Assembly (NCBI GenBank): GCA_021832345.1
Contig: JAKBKY010000001.1
Location: 520,385-584,384, forward strand
Length of the DNA stretch: 64,000 nucleotides
Direction: 5' to 3'
Source of the DNA: a bacterium
GTDB taxonomy: Bacteria; Vulcanimicrobiota; Vulcanimicrobiia; Vulcanimicrobiales; Vulcanimicrobiaceae
Both the position numbers and the translations under genes were made by a program. Shown piece after piece: positions 16,489 to 24,591 of this stretch (positions within the stretch are counted from its first letter, which is position 1; every line of letters begins with the position of its first letter). The notes beneath the pieces are model-generated. The model ran no database searches, was not told where the DNA came from, and worked only from the letters and a program-made list of their open reading frames with translations.

Positions 16489-18095
16489 GAGTTCCAGGAA
16501 TCGGCGATGTAGGCAGCCGGGTCATAGTGGCGGACATCGCGGTTGATCGCCGTTACGGTTCGCTCCCAGGTGAACGGCACCGCCGGAACGAGCGTATGTA
16601 AGCGCTCTTCCTCACGGTGGTAGAGCGCCTTGCGCCGCGACCGGCGCGACGTGCGCTTCGCCGCAAGCGCCAGGCGATTGACCAGCGGGTCGTTCAGCCA
16701 AGCGGTATTTGCACCGTTGGGTGGGATGAACGCCCCGACCCAGTCCCCGGAGTTGTCCGGATCCGGGGCCATCGTGTCGACGGTCCACTCCATGTCGTAG
16801 TGACCGGTATAGAGCGGGCCATCCTGCGCAAAGAGCAGATTGACCGGATAGTTTCGAATCCGCAGGCGAATGCCGACTGCGTGCAGCGCCCGCTGGATCA
16901 CCTCTTCGGCTTCCGTGTTCTCTTGCTTGTCGTTCCCGGAGTAGATGGTGAGGTCGAGTGGCCGTCCGTCACGCTGCAGGACGCCGGCGGGGCCGGGCCG
17001 GTATCCCACTGCAGCAAGGAGTCGCCGTGCGCCGCTGGGGTCGTAGCGATAGGGTGCAATCGCCGGTGCGGCCCACGAGCGTGGGAAGATGTCGCTGACG
17101 GCAAGCTTGCCGTAGCCGTGATAGACCGTTGCATTCAAGCGCGGCCAATCGACGGCTTCGGCGATGGCCAAGCGTACGCGGCGATGCCGTAGCGCCGGGC
17201 GCGACGTGTTAAACATCAGCCTGCGCCAGTTAGCCACGAGTTTACGTTTGAGGGTGAGCCCGGGCAGGCGCGTGACCGCAGCGATGTGGTTCTCATCGAC
17301 GTCGGGGAAGACGTCGATCTCATGCGTGACGAGCGCCGTATATAACGTGTTGACGTCTGGAATGACCTTCCAGATCACGCGCTTGAGGTTGGGCGCTCCG
17401 CGAAAGTAGGAGGGGTTGGGGACGAAGGTCAGCGATGAGCCGTGATCCCAGCGGCGCAGGATGTAGGGCCCACTCGAGATCGGGTGATCGTTGAAGCGAG
17501 CGTGATTGATGTTGGCATCACCTGCGAGCAGATGCGCCGGCAGCGGCGGATAGGCGTAGCCGCCCATCGCCAGCACCTCCAGAAATGATGCGTCCGGGTG
17601 CTTGAGATGGATGAGCAGGGTCCAGGGATCCGGTGCCGTGGCCGATGCGATGTCATCCCAGCCGTAGCGTGATTTGGTATCGTTGGCGGGGTTCATCACC
17701 GCATGATAGGTGAATATCCAGTCGGCGGCGGTGAGCGGTGCGCCGTCAGACCAGCGAACGTGGTGCCGAAGATGGACGGTGATCGTGCGACCGTTCGGAC
17801 TGATGCCGCCGTTGCGCAGACTCGGGACCTCTGTCGCGAGGTCCGGGATATAGTCTCCGTTTGCATCGTAGCGAAGCAGAAACGAAAAGATCATTCCGTC
17901 GGCAAGATCGGTGGCCGCGGTATGCCCGAACAGTGGGTTGAGATTATCCGGTTCGTCCGGTTCGCCTAAGCGTAGAACTCCGGCTTGAGTCCACGCGTTT
18001 TGGGTGCCCGGCTGTGTTGTCGTGGTACGGCTGCACCCCGCGGCGCTCACCCCGAGAACGATAATGCAGAGCGCGATCCACCGCCGGACTCTCAC
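16449..18095 (-). CDS. Peptide/nickel-type ABC transporter substrate-binding lipoprotein (SBP family 5)
   Basis: 548 residues. The N-terminus MRVRRWIALCIIVLGVSAAGC is a lipoprotein signal with Cys21. The fold motifs of DppA/OppA follow: LRLGEPDEPDNLNPLFGH, the LRHHVRWSDGAPLTAADW signature, GPYILRRWD and a C-terminal WNSWQWEV. It binds oligopeptides outside the cytoplasmic membrane and delivers them to an ABC permease. No permease or ATPase genes are adjacent, so it must use components encoded elsewhere. The next two genes act on D-glutamate or dipeptides, suggesting murein peptides as substrate. Its ATG overlaps the upstream stop. Confidence 0.9.
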   Translation of the reverse strand: MRVRRWIALCIIVLGVSAAGCSRTTTTQPGTQNAWTQAGVLRLGEPDEPDNLNPLFGHTAATDLADGMIFSFLLRYDANGDYIPDLATEVPSLRNGGISPNGRTITVHLRHHVRWSDGAPLTAADWIFTYHAVMNPANDTKSRYGWDDIASATAPDPWTLLIHLKHPDASFLEVLAMGGYAYPPLPAHLLAGDANINHARFNDHPISSGPYILRRWDHGSSLTFVPNPSYFRGAPNLKRVIWKVIPDVNTLYTALVTHEIDVFPDVDENHIAAVTRLPGLTLKRKLVANWRRLMFNTSRPALRHRRVRLAIAEAVDWPRLNATVYHGYGKLAVSDIFPRSWAAPAIAPYRYDPSGARRLLAAVGYRPGPAGVLQRDGRPLDLTIYSGNDKQENTEAEEVIQRALHAVGIRLRIRNYPVNLLFAQDGPLYTGHYDMEWTVDTMAPDPDNSGDWVGAFIPPNGANTAWLNDPLVNRLALAAKRTSRRSRRKALYHREEERLHTLVPAVPFTWERTVTAINRDVRHYDPAAYIADSWNSWQWEVAPSAGKR

Positions 18096-19162
18096 GCTGA
18101 AGTGACCGGCGGCGCGAGCCGCGGCAGGCGCTGCAACGACGATGCGATGGCCTCATAGAGCGCATCCGGTCCGTAGCGCACGACATCATCGGCGGGTAAG
18201 CCGGTCTGCCGGTGTGCCTCCGCGATCTGTGCTTGCGCATCTGCATCGCAGAGTCCCCGAGTGTTCAGCGCGACGCCGACCACGCATGCGGGCTTTACGG
18301 CCGCGCAGAGCGCTTCGTTGAGGCGGATCGACTCGCGATAGGTCAGGGTCGGCGTGTCGAACGAATGCATCGCCGTACGCAGTGGATCGCAGACCAGGAG
18401 GAGCGCATCCGGAGCGCTTCCATAGAGCAGCGCCAGTGAGACCGGAGCGTAGGCCGGATGGTTGATCGCGCCCTGACCTTCGACGACGATGAGTGCGGGC
18501 TGCGTTTTCGCAGCTTCCAGCACCAGCGCTTCGACGGCACCCGGTACGAAATCGGCGATCACCCGATCGATCGCTGTGCCCCAACCTGCGATCAGGATGC
18601 CGGTCTGCCCCGTGGGGACGAAAGCTGCGTAGACGCTGCGACGCGCTGCCGCGCGGCAGAGTTCGAGCGCAACGGTCATCTTGCCCACCGCACAGTCGTT
18701 GCCGATGCACAGCAGCGTGGGAGCCGGCACGGCGTAGACGCTGCCGTCGAAGATGCGTGGAGGTGGCGTCGCCCGCACGTCCCAGAGTCGCACGCCGTAC
18801 TCGCGGGCCAGTTTCGCAAACTGGGGATCGTCGGCGAGAAACTGATGCAGGCCGGAAGCAATCTCCAGGCCTGCTTCGATTGCCGCGCAGATGTCGCCGC
18901 GCCAGGCGTCGGGGAGCGCTCCGCCGACCGGAGCCGTGCCCAGCAGAAGCGTGGTCGGCTTGTAGGCGAGGCCTTCGCGTAGCGAGCCGACGATGGGCGC
19001 CCGGCAAGCCGGCAGAGGCAGCACGTCGCAGACGCGCTTGCCCGCGCATGCCGGATCGACGATCGCGACGACCTGGTCGCTACTGTACGCGATAACGCCG
19101 TGCGCCGTCTTGGCATCGCGCCGCGCAAAGCGATCGGGGGCGTAGATCAGATAGCGGCGCAT
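18092..19162 (-). CDS. DgcN-like DUF1611 protein (putative D-glutamate N-acetyltransferase)
   Basis: 356 residues from ATG 19162, which overlaps the stop of the epimerase gene (ATGA); a longer frame upstream only shadows that gene. The DUF1611 pattern is clear: an N-terminal Rossmann-like domain, a P-loop-like GNDCAVGKMTVALEL, then PTGQTGILIAGWGTAIDRVI and VEGQGAINHPAYAPVS. DgcN is described as acetylating D-glutamate so that a DgcA-type racemase can convert it to the L form. The adjacency to an enolase-family epimerase gene matches that pathway exactly. Activity on this protein is inferred. Confidence 0.85.
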   Translation of the reverse strand: MRRYLIYAPDRFARRDAKTAHGVIAYSSDQVVAIVDPACAGKRVCDVLPLPACRAPIVGSLREGLAYKPTTLLLGTAPVGGALPDAWRGDICAAIEAGLEIASGLHQFLADDPQFAKLAREYGVRLWDVRATPPPRIFDGSVYAVPAPTLLCIGNDCAVGKMTVALELCRAAARRSVYAAFVPTGQTGILIAGWGTAIDRVIADFVPGAVEALVLEAAKTQPALIVVEGQGAINHPAYAPVSLALLYGSAPDALLLVCDPLRTAMHSFDTPTLTYRESIRLNEALCAAVKPACVVGVALNTRGLCDADAQAQIAEAHRQTGLPADDVVRYGPDALYEAIASSLQRLPRLAPPVTSA

Positions 19163-20199
19163 CACGCGACGACGGTGGCTTCGACGATCCCGAGACCCGG
19201 GCCATTCGGTAAGACGAGCTTGCCGCGGTCGTAGGTTACCCCGGTAAACGGGTCTGCCGAGGTAAGGAAGGGTCCATCGAGGTCGGCATAGTCGACGAGC
19301 GGGCTCAAATGCGCCGCTGCGGTGGTTGCGATGGCGCTCTCCACCATGCATCCGAGCATGACCCGCATCCCGAGGGCGCGCGCGGTGTGAATCATGGCCA
19401 GGGCCGGCCGGATTCCACCGCACTTGACTAACTTGATGTTGATGCCGTCGACACAGCCGTAGAGCGAAGCTAGGTCGCTTGGCACGCGCGCGTCTTCGTC
19501 TGCAATGATCGGGATGCGTACGCGCTCGCGCAGCGTACGCAGTGCCGCGTGGTTGCCGGCTGGAATCGGTTGCTCGCAGAACTCGATCTCGTAGGGTTCG
19601 AGCGCGGTGAGCATACGCTGTGCGCCCTGCGGCGTCCAGGCTTCGTTGGCATCGATACGGATCGCACCGCGATACCGTTCTCGAATCAGCGCGATCGTTT
19701 CGATCTGCTCTTCGTCGGTGCCGGCGCCCAGCTTGACCTTCAAGATGGGATGATGCGCGATCTGGGCCACTTTGAGGAGCGTGGTTTGCGGATCGGCGAT
19801 CCCGATCGTAAATGAGGTGGCCGGCGTAGCTTCAGGGTCGAGACCGAGCAGTGCGTAGAGCGGCTTCTCAAGGTGCTTGCCGATGAGATCGTGCAGCGCG
19901 ATATCCAGCGCGCAGCGTGCAGCCGCCGGCATATGTGCGCCGAGGATCGACTCCAGCCGGTAGGGATCGGAGATCAGCGGCGGCTGAGTCGCAAAGTGTT
20001 CGATGACGCCGGCGACCGTTTCGCCATAGCGGCTTGACGGGGAGGCTTCGCCGAGGCCCTCGATGCCGTGCCAGAATGCGCGCAGCAGGACGCTATGCGC
20101 AACACGTTCCTCGCCTCGCGCAATCTTAAAGGGATGGACCAGAGGCAGATCCAGCGTGGAGATAGCGATGGTAACCCCGCTCATGCGGAGCGCTTTCAC
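19162..20199 (-). CDS. Enolase-superfamily dipeptide epimerase / N-acetyl-D-glutamate racemase (DgcA-like)
   Basis: 345 residues. The muconate-lactonizing subgroup signatures are present: the lid segment in the capping domain, the catalytic LKVKLG (second Lys acting on the alpha proton), metal ligands in RIDANEAW, EFCEQP and IADED, and the opposite-face Lys in INIKLVKCGG. Family members epimerise L-Ala-D/L-Glu or related dipeptides during murein recycling, or racemise N-acetyl-D-glutamate together with DgcN. The neighbouring DUF1611 gene favours the latter or a combined role. An alternative ATG lies 5 codons in (MSGVTIAIS). Confidence 0.9.
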   Translation of the reverse strand: MKALRMSGVTIAISTLDLPLVHPFKIARGEERVAHSVLLRAFWHGIEGLGEASPSSRYGETVAGVIEHFATQPPLISDPYRLESILGAHMPAAARCALDIALHDLIGKHLEKPLYALLGLDPEATPATSFTIGIADPQTTLLKVAQIAHHPILKVKLGAGTDEEQIETIALIRERYRGAIRIDANEAWTPQGAQRMLTALEPYEIEFCEQPIPAGNHAALRTLRERVRIPIIADEDARVPSDLASLYGCVDGINIKLVKCGGIRPALAMIHTARALGMRVMLGCMVESAIATTAAAHLSPLVDYADLDGPFLTSADPFTGVTYDRGKLVLPNGPGLGIVEATVVA

Positions 20200-20243
20200 C
20201 GTGGCCGGTCTCGTTCCTCGGCGCTCGTATGCGCGCGTGCGCT

Positions 20244-20801
20244 CTATGCTCCGGTGCTTGGGCGCAGTCGCGTGGGGCCGGCGACGCGATAACAGGTTCC
20301 GGCATGATCGTGCCTCACGCCTTCGCGTAACGTTCGAGCCGCATGCGTCTCGGATCCCGTGATCACCCGCCGCTCTTCGCGCGTGTCATAACGCGGGTCG
20401 GCTTCGTTGTTCAGGCGATCTTCGCGGCCTGCGGGCTCATCGGCATGGTCGATTTCATGCCCTAACCCCAATGCGGGCGACTGGCGACCACCGCGGGTTG
20501 TCGTCAAGGCGCTGGTGGGATCCCACCAGATCGTATCGGTGTTCGGATCGAAGCGATCGTCGTTGCGATGATCGATCCGCAGGAAGAAGTGCCGATCGCG
20601 CGCGCCTTCGAGGCGCTCAAAGAGTCGCCGTTCGACGCTATCCTGAGAGAGGTAGCGCTTGGCCGCGTCGTAATCACGGTTTGCAGCGCTTGGGACGCTC
20701 AGGGACCCATGCCGGATCGCGGCCGGCGGATGCGTAAAGAAGTGCGTCTGCATCGATGATACCTTGCGACCTTGGAGTGGCCCCGTGGTATCCTCGATCA
20801 C
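20244..20801 (-). CDS. Orphan M91-type (NleD/Rhs-effector-like) zinc metallopeptidase domain
   Basis: Up to 185 residues (GTG 20801; ATG 20753 is more conservative). The central and C-terminal part matches the M91 peptidase pattern: FDPNTDTIWWDPTSAL, then SPALGLGHEIDHA with HEIDH as the zinc motif (115-119), and a downstream EERRVITGSETHAAR / GVRHDH segment. Such domains are best known as T3SS effectors (NleD) and as C-terminal toxins of Rhs-type proteins. Here there is no signal peptide, Rhs repeat or recognisable immunity gene; the domain stands alone, so it may be a detached toxin tip. Confidence 0.62.
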   Translation of the reverse strand: MIEDTTGPLQGRKVSSMQTHFFTHPPAAIRHGSLSVPSAANRDYDAAKRYLSQDSVERRLFERLEGARDRHFFLRIDHRNDDRFDPNTDTIWWDPTSALTTTRGGRQSPALGLGHEIDHADEPAGREDRLNNEADPRYDTREERRVITGSETHAARTLREGVRHDHAGTCYRVAGPTRLRPSTGA

Positions 20802-20899
20802 GCATGCCGGCTGCCCTCGCTAGGGCGAGCGAAATTCTTTTGTGGCGCCGGTACACGTAACGAAGAGTTTTTGGATCAGCAACCTGGAGCTGCAACGGC

Positions 20900-22453
20900 G
20901 TGGCGCAGTTTCCGGCGAGTGTGCCGTACTCCGGTGCGCAGTACGTCGGCCCGAACGCGAACAACCCGCCGTCGCCGCCGCCCAACACGCCCTACAGCTA
21001 CCCCGCGCCGAATAACGCGAGCAACCAGGACGCGCCGATTCTCTTCGACGTCGTGCCGACCGCCGCCGGGGTCTGTACGCCGAGCGTCGAGAATGTGCAA
21101 GAGGTGAGCGCGCCGGCGAAGGTGCGCGTTATGGGCTGGCTGACCTTGAGCTACGGCAGCGGCAGCGCCACGAGCCAAACCGCGCCGCTGGCCATTCCGG
21201 CGACCTTCACCGCGCCGGGGCAGCAGCTCACGCTCGCGGCGAGCAAAACATACGATGACGACGGCAACGGCATCGCGCTCGGTGCGGTGAGTTGGAGCCC
21301 GGCGAGCTGCGCCGGCTACCTCTCCGCAACGCCCGGCGGCACATCGGTGCAGGGCAGCGGTGAGACCGGCACCGAGGTGGTGCCCATCACGATCGCCGAG
21401 CGGTCGGCGCCCAGCGGCAGCGCCGTGGGCTGCACCGGCGCGATGAGCGATCAGTACGGCGAGCCGGCGGTGGCCTTTGCGGTCAGCGTGGCGGCGAATA
21501 GCGCGCAGTACGCGATGAACGACGGCACGATCGACTCCACCGGCGCGTTCACGTCGTCGGGGTGCCTCCTGCGGGAGTTCGCGCAGGTGGCCTCCGGGCA
21601 GCAGCCGTCCTGCCTCTCCGCGCCGACGACGCTCGCTGCGCCTGCGGGCGGCCACGTTCGGCCGGCGATGTGCAACATTCACGGCTGCCCGTCGCCGATG
21701 CCCACGCTCACCCCCAATCCGTGCGTGAGCGCCGGGACCTGCCCAACGCCGTCGCCGACGCCCGCTCCGACGCCCACCCCCGCACCGGGAACCATGACGT
21801 GTGCGACAACGAACAATGGGAATGGCACATGGACGATAGTCTGCAAGGGCGGCGGGGTGATCTCGGTCTGGTTCATCGGCGGCACGAATCCTTCGTTCCC
21901 AAGCGGTGTCCTACCGGCGGCGAATCGAGGCAACCCAAGCGATTGGACGACCGCAGTGAGTAGCTGCCCACTTGGGAATCTCTGCGTGCTGGGGCTCTCG
22001 TACGGCATCAGCGGGAGCTTCGCGCACTGCAAATGGGACTGCGCGCCGGAGCCGCCGACGAACTGCCGCGGGTCGGACTGCGGAGGATTCAGCCAGGGGC
22101 CTGGAATCCAGCTCACGCTCAACGTCGAGGACGTTGACATGGGCCAATACGTGCAGCAGGGCCTCCAGCTCACGCCCGGGCAGCCGCCAGTCTCTGCAGG
22201 CTGGTACCACTATCCGTATGCACCAGGGGGACAAAGCTACGATTTGTCTCCAACCTGGTGCGCGACGCATCCCGGGCCGTCGCCGTCGGCGCTTACCGCG
22301 AATGCAGCGGCCTGGGGTCTGCCGGCGTCGGCGCCGAACTACAGCGATGCGTTCTGCTTCGACACGAGCGGGCTGAACATCCCCGGCGTGACGTATCCGA
22401 GCCTCACGCTCAACGGCGCCGGCGAAGGGAAGACGAATCTCCCGTTGATCTAG
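20900..22453 (+). CDS. Low-complexity, probably extracytoplasmic protein with Ig-like and Pro/Thr linker regions; N-terminus doubtful
   Basis: 517 residues from GTG 20900; an in-frame stop at 20858 blocks any useful extension and no signal peptide is present, although the composition is that of a secreted protein. Residues ~1-40 are Pro/Asn/Ser-rich. A beta-rich stretch resembling an Ig-like fold follows, then a PTPSPTPAPTPTPAPG-type linker near 290 and a Cys-rich C-terminal domain (NCRGSDCGG, WYHYPYAPGG). The 5' end is probably missing or shifted out of frame. A perfect bidirectional terminator follows 13 nt after the stop. Confidence 0.6.
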   Translation: MAQFPASVPYSGAQYVGPNANNPPSPPPNTPYSYPAPNNASNQDAPILFDVVPTAAGVCTPSVENVQEVSAPAKVRVMGWLTLSYGSGSATSQTAPLAIPATFTAPGQQLTLAASKTYDDDGNGIALGAVSWSPASCAGYLSATPGGTSVQGSGETGTEVVPITIAERSAPSGSAVGCTGAMSDQYGEPAVAFAVSVAANSAQYAMNDGTIDSTGAFTSSGCLLREFAQVASGQQPSCLSAPTTLAAPAGGHVRPAMCNIHGCPSPMPTLTPNPCVSAGTCPTPSPTPAPTPTPAPGTMTCATTNNGNGTWTIVCKGGGVISVWFIGGTNPSFPSGVLPAANRGNPSDWTTAVSSCPLGNLCVLGLSYGISGSFAHCKWDCAPEPPTNCRGSDCGGFSQGPGIQLTLNVEDVDMGQYVQQGLQLTPGQPPVSAGWYHYPYAPGGQSYDLSPTWCATHPGPSPSALTANAAAWGLPASAPNYSDAFCFDTSGLNIPGVTYPSLTLNGAGEGKTNLPLI

Positions 22454-22465
22454 CGTCACGCCGCC

Positions 22466-22507
22466 AAAGAAGAACGAGGCCCTCGCGCGAGGGCCTCGTT
22501 CTTCTTT
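22466..22507. terminator. Bidirectional intrinsic terminator
   Basis: A perfect palindrome with two 21-bp arms meeting at 22486/22487 and no unpaired loop bases. It is A-rich at the left end and T-rich at the right end (CTTCTTTTCT), so it can act in both directions. It sits exactly between the stop of the rightward 20900 gene and the 3' end of the leftward 22520 gene. Confidence 0.9.
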
Positions 22508-22519
22508 TCTGAGTTTGCG

Positions 22520-23893
22520 TTAGTGCGGCGAACCGATCTCGCCGGCGTAGTAGTTGGTCGTGCCCTGGTTCGGCGCGAAGATTGGCGCGACGCCGCCGAA
22601 GACATCGGCGAAGCCGCCGAAGTAGTCGAGTTGTGCCGGGATGGCGCACTCCGGCGCGGTTGGAAACCCGGCCGGTACGCAGAGCTGGGAAACGAATCCA
22701 CCATTGGGAAGCTGCATGATCGATGCTGCCGTGACCGGAGGCTGAGCGCTTGCTGCCGCCGCCTCTACCCCTCCACCTCCGGGCGCACCGTAGCCGGTAG
22801 CCCCGACCCAGTTGGGACTGAAACCTAAGGCTAAATCCCCCATGCAGTCTTGTCCGGTGGTGGGCGTAGCACCAGGCGTCGAGGCGGGCCAGCTCCAGCG
22901 AGGTCTCATCCGGCACGATGGGCGTTCCGTCCCAAGCGCCGAAGGCCCCCTCCGAGTAGCCCGGATCGGCCGCTTCGTGGGTATCGCGGTAGGCGTTCGC
23001 GCCGTCGAACATCGTCGCCTCATCGCTCGTCAGCGTTGAGAGGTAGATCGGCGTCGTCGTTCCCCACGCGTCGAAGCAGGTATTGATCCCGCAGGAGGGC
23101 ATTCCATAGGGCAATCCGGTGGTGCCCGCGTGCGTCGCGGGGAATCAGCCCTCGGACGAACTGCGCCGTCGTGGCGGAGTCCGAGTAGGGGAAGAGTTGT
23201 GTTGCGGTCGTGAGCCCGCCCGGCACGGCGCTGGGCATCGGCGTGGGCATCGCAACGCCACACGGCACCAGCGGGTAGCCGTTGGGCGGCGCGCCCTGGG
23301 CCGGTGCGCCGATGTTCGTCACCGGAGCTGTGCAAGGCGGGGCCAGCGCGTATTGCGTCACCTCGATGAGCGCGTAGGGCGTTCCGTTCTTATCGGTCGC
23401 GCCGTAGTAGGCGGTGCTTTGCTGCAACGCCGCCATGAGGTTCGCGGCGTTCGTGGCGAAGAAGCCCGCGCTATCGGTGGTGAGCGCAATCGACCCGGTG
23501 GGCTGGTGGAGCGGATCGTGGTAGACGCCGCCGACGTAGACGTGCAGCGGGATCGTCGGCAGACCGGCGTCCTGGGTTGCCAGGCCGGTCGTCGGCAAGC
23601 CAACGTCTTGGGTCGCCTGGACGCTCCCGACCGGATAGACCCAGCCGTTGGGGGCCGTCAGCGAGTTCGGATTGGCCGGAGCCAGCATCCGCACGCAGCC
23701 GTAGATGCCCGACGTGGGGACGCTGCCGGAGGCGGACTTGCAGGCGTAGGCCAGGGGTGCGTTCGTCGGCGCAGGCGGCAGGGGATTCCCGATGCTGGGG
23801 GTCGGCCCGCCGCCGCCTCCGCCGCCGCAGGCCACCAGCAGCGCGGTCACGGCCAGCGCACCGAGCGCGGCGATCGGACGATTGAGGTTTCAT
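22520..23893 (-). pseudogene. Secreted lipoprotein gene broken by three single-base shifts
   Basis: ATG 23893 has GGAG 7 nt upstream but leaves frame after AAA; removing one A gives MNLNRPIAALGALAVTALLVAC followed by seven Gly, a proper lipoprotein signal. The frame then runs to the GGGG at 23139-23142. Removing one base there gives LIPATHAGTTGLPYGMPSCG and continues to about 22870. Removing one base of a C-run there gives DAWCYATTGQDCMGDLALG, ending EIGSPH at 22520. The restored product is about 457 residues, probably surface-anchored, function unknown. All three shifts are one extra base in a short homopolymer: either decay or base-calling error. Confidence 0.75.
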
Positions 23894-24049
23894 GGGTATC
23901 TCCTTCTCGCCGCACCCGGGCGGCTCTTCTGGGCATGCAATGGGTTTCCAGCGAGAAACGCTCCCGCAGGCGCGTTCCTCACCTGTATATACACGCGAGG
24001 TCGAAGTTGGCTACGGCTGGGCGGTGAAGCGCCGATTTACCTTCTTGTC

Positions 24050-24078
24050 TTGCGTGGTACTGCGTTTTGCAGTATATT
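24050..24078 (+). promoter_or_regulatory. Sigma-70-type promoter for the RHH gene
   Basis: TTGCGT at 24050-24055, a 17-bp spacer and TATATT at 24073-24078, 17 nt before the ATG at 24096. Confidence 0.65.
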
Positions 24079-24095
24079 TGCAGTAGGAGGTGTCT

Positions 24096-24293
24096 ATGTC
24101 ACGATTCACGATTGATTTCACGCAAGAAGCAGCTGAGAACGTGGAGCGACTTGCGCGCAAGAAGGGGCTCACGAAAGCCGAGCTCGTGCGTCGCTCCTTG
24201 GCCCTTTACGATGCCGTCGTTGACGAAGCAGGCTTCGATGGTAAGGTGATCGTTCGCACGGCGAATGGAGAGCGCGAGCTTGTCGGGATCTGA
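24096..24293 (+). CDS. Ribbon-helix-helix DNA-binding protein (antitoxin-like)
   Basis: 65 residues. The RHH pattern is a beta strand (SRFTIDFT) followed by helices QEAAENVERLARKKG and TKAELVRRSLALYDAVV. Such dimers bind operator DNA as antitoxins or small repressors. The ATG at 24096 is chosen over GTG 24090 because AGGAGG lies 6 nt upstream. The promoter at 24050-24078 is well placed. It overlaps the following small membrane-protein gene by 29 nt, so the two are probably co-translated. No classical toxin is adjacent. Confidence 0.8.
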   Translation: MSRFTIDFTQEAAENVERLARKKGLTKAELVRRSLALYDAVVDEAGFDGKVIVRTANGERELVGI

Positions 24294-24552
24294 ACCTCGT
24301 GTTCTCAACGAAGAGGCGTTTCGTAGCGTTCGTGAACCACGCCACCACCCGTCTGATGTTCGCTTCTATCTTGCCAGCGGGATATTTGTTGCTGTAGGCA
24401 TCTTCATCGTGATCGAGCTGGCGTATGCGTGGTCGCACCCGTGTGGGTCGTTGCGACGAGCACTTGACGCATTCGGTCTTTTTGATGCCGCGATCTTTGG
24501 CCTTCTGGGCACCGTGCTCGGTTTTTATTTCGCGCACAAGGATCCGGAATAG
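24265..24552 (+). CDS. Small two-span membrane protein
   Basis: 95 residues. Two hydrophobic helices are evident: YLASGIFVAVGIFIVIELAYAW (about 35-56) and FGLFDAAIFGLLGTVLGFYF (about 70-89), ending in a charged AHKDPE. No family recognised; the second span resembles short membrane adaptor proteins. It overlaps the RHH gene and may be its partner. Confidence 0.55.
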   Translation: MESASLSGSEPRVLNEEAFRSVREPRHHPSDVRFYLASGIFVAVGIFIVIELAYAWSHPCGSLRRALDAFGLFDAAIFGLLGTVLGFYFAHKDPE

Positions 24553-24591
24553 CGCCGGTCGGCGCACAACGAGCAGATCGCCGATCGAGCG

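Noticed and set aside
18186-19049. Second long minus-strand frame within the DgcN-like gene
   Set aside because: Shadow frame; the DUF1611 motifs lie in the other frame.
20876-21682. Minus-strand frame opposite the 20900 gene
   Set aside because: Extreme Arg/Gly composition typical of antisense reading of a GC-rich gene; the plus strand has the coherent protein.
21750-21790. Short repeats of the (CCG ACG CC) type that might suggest a CRISPR or minisatellite
   Set aside because: They encode the Pro/Thr linker of the 20900 protein; there are no regular repeat-spacer units.
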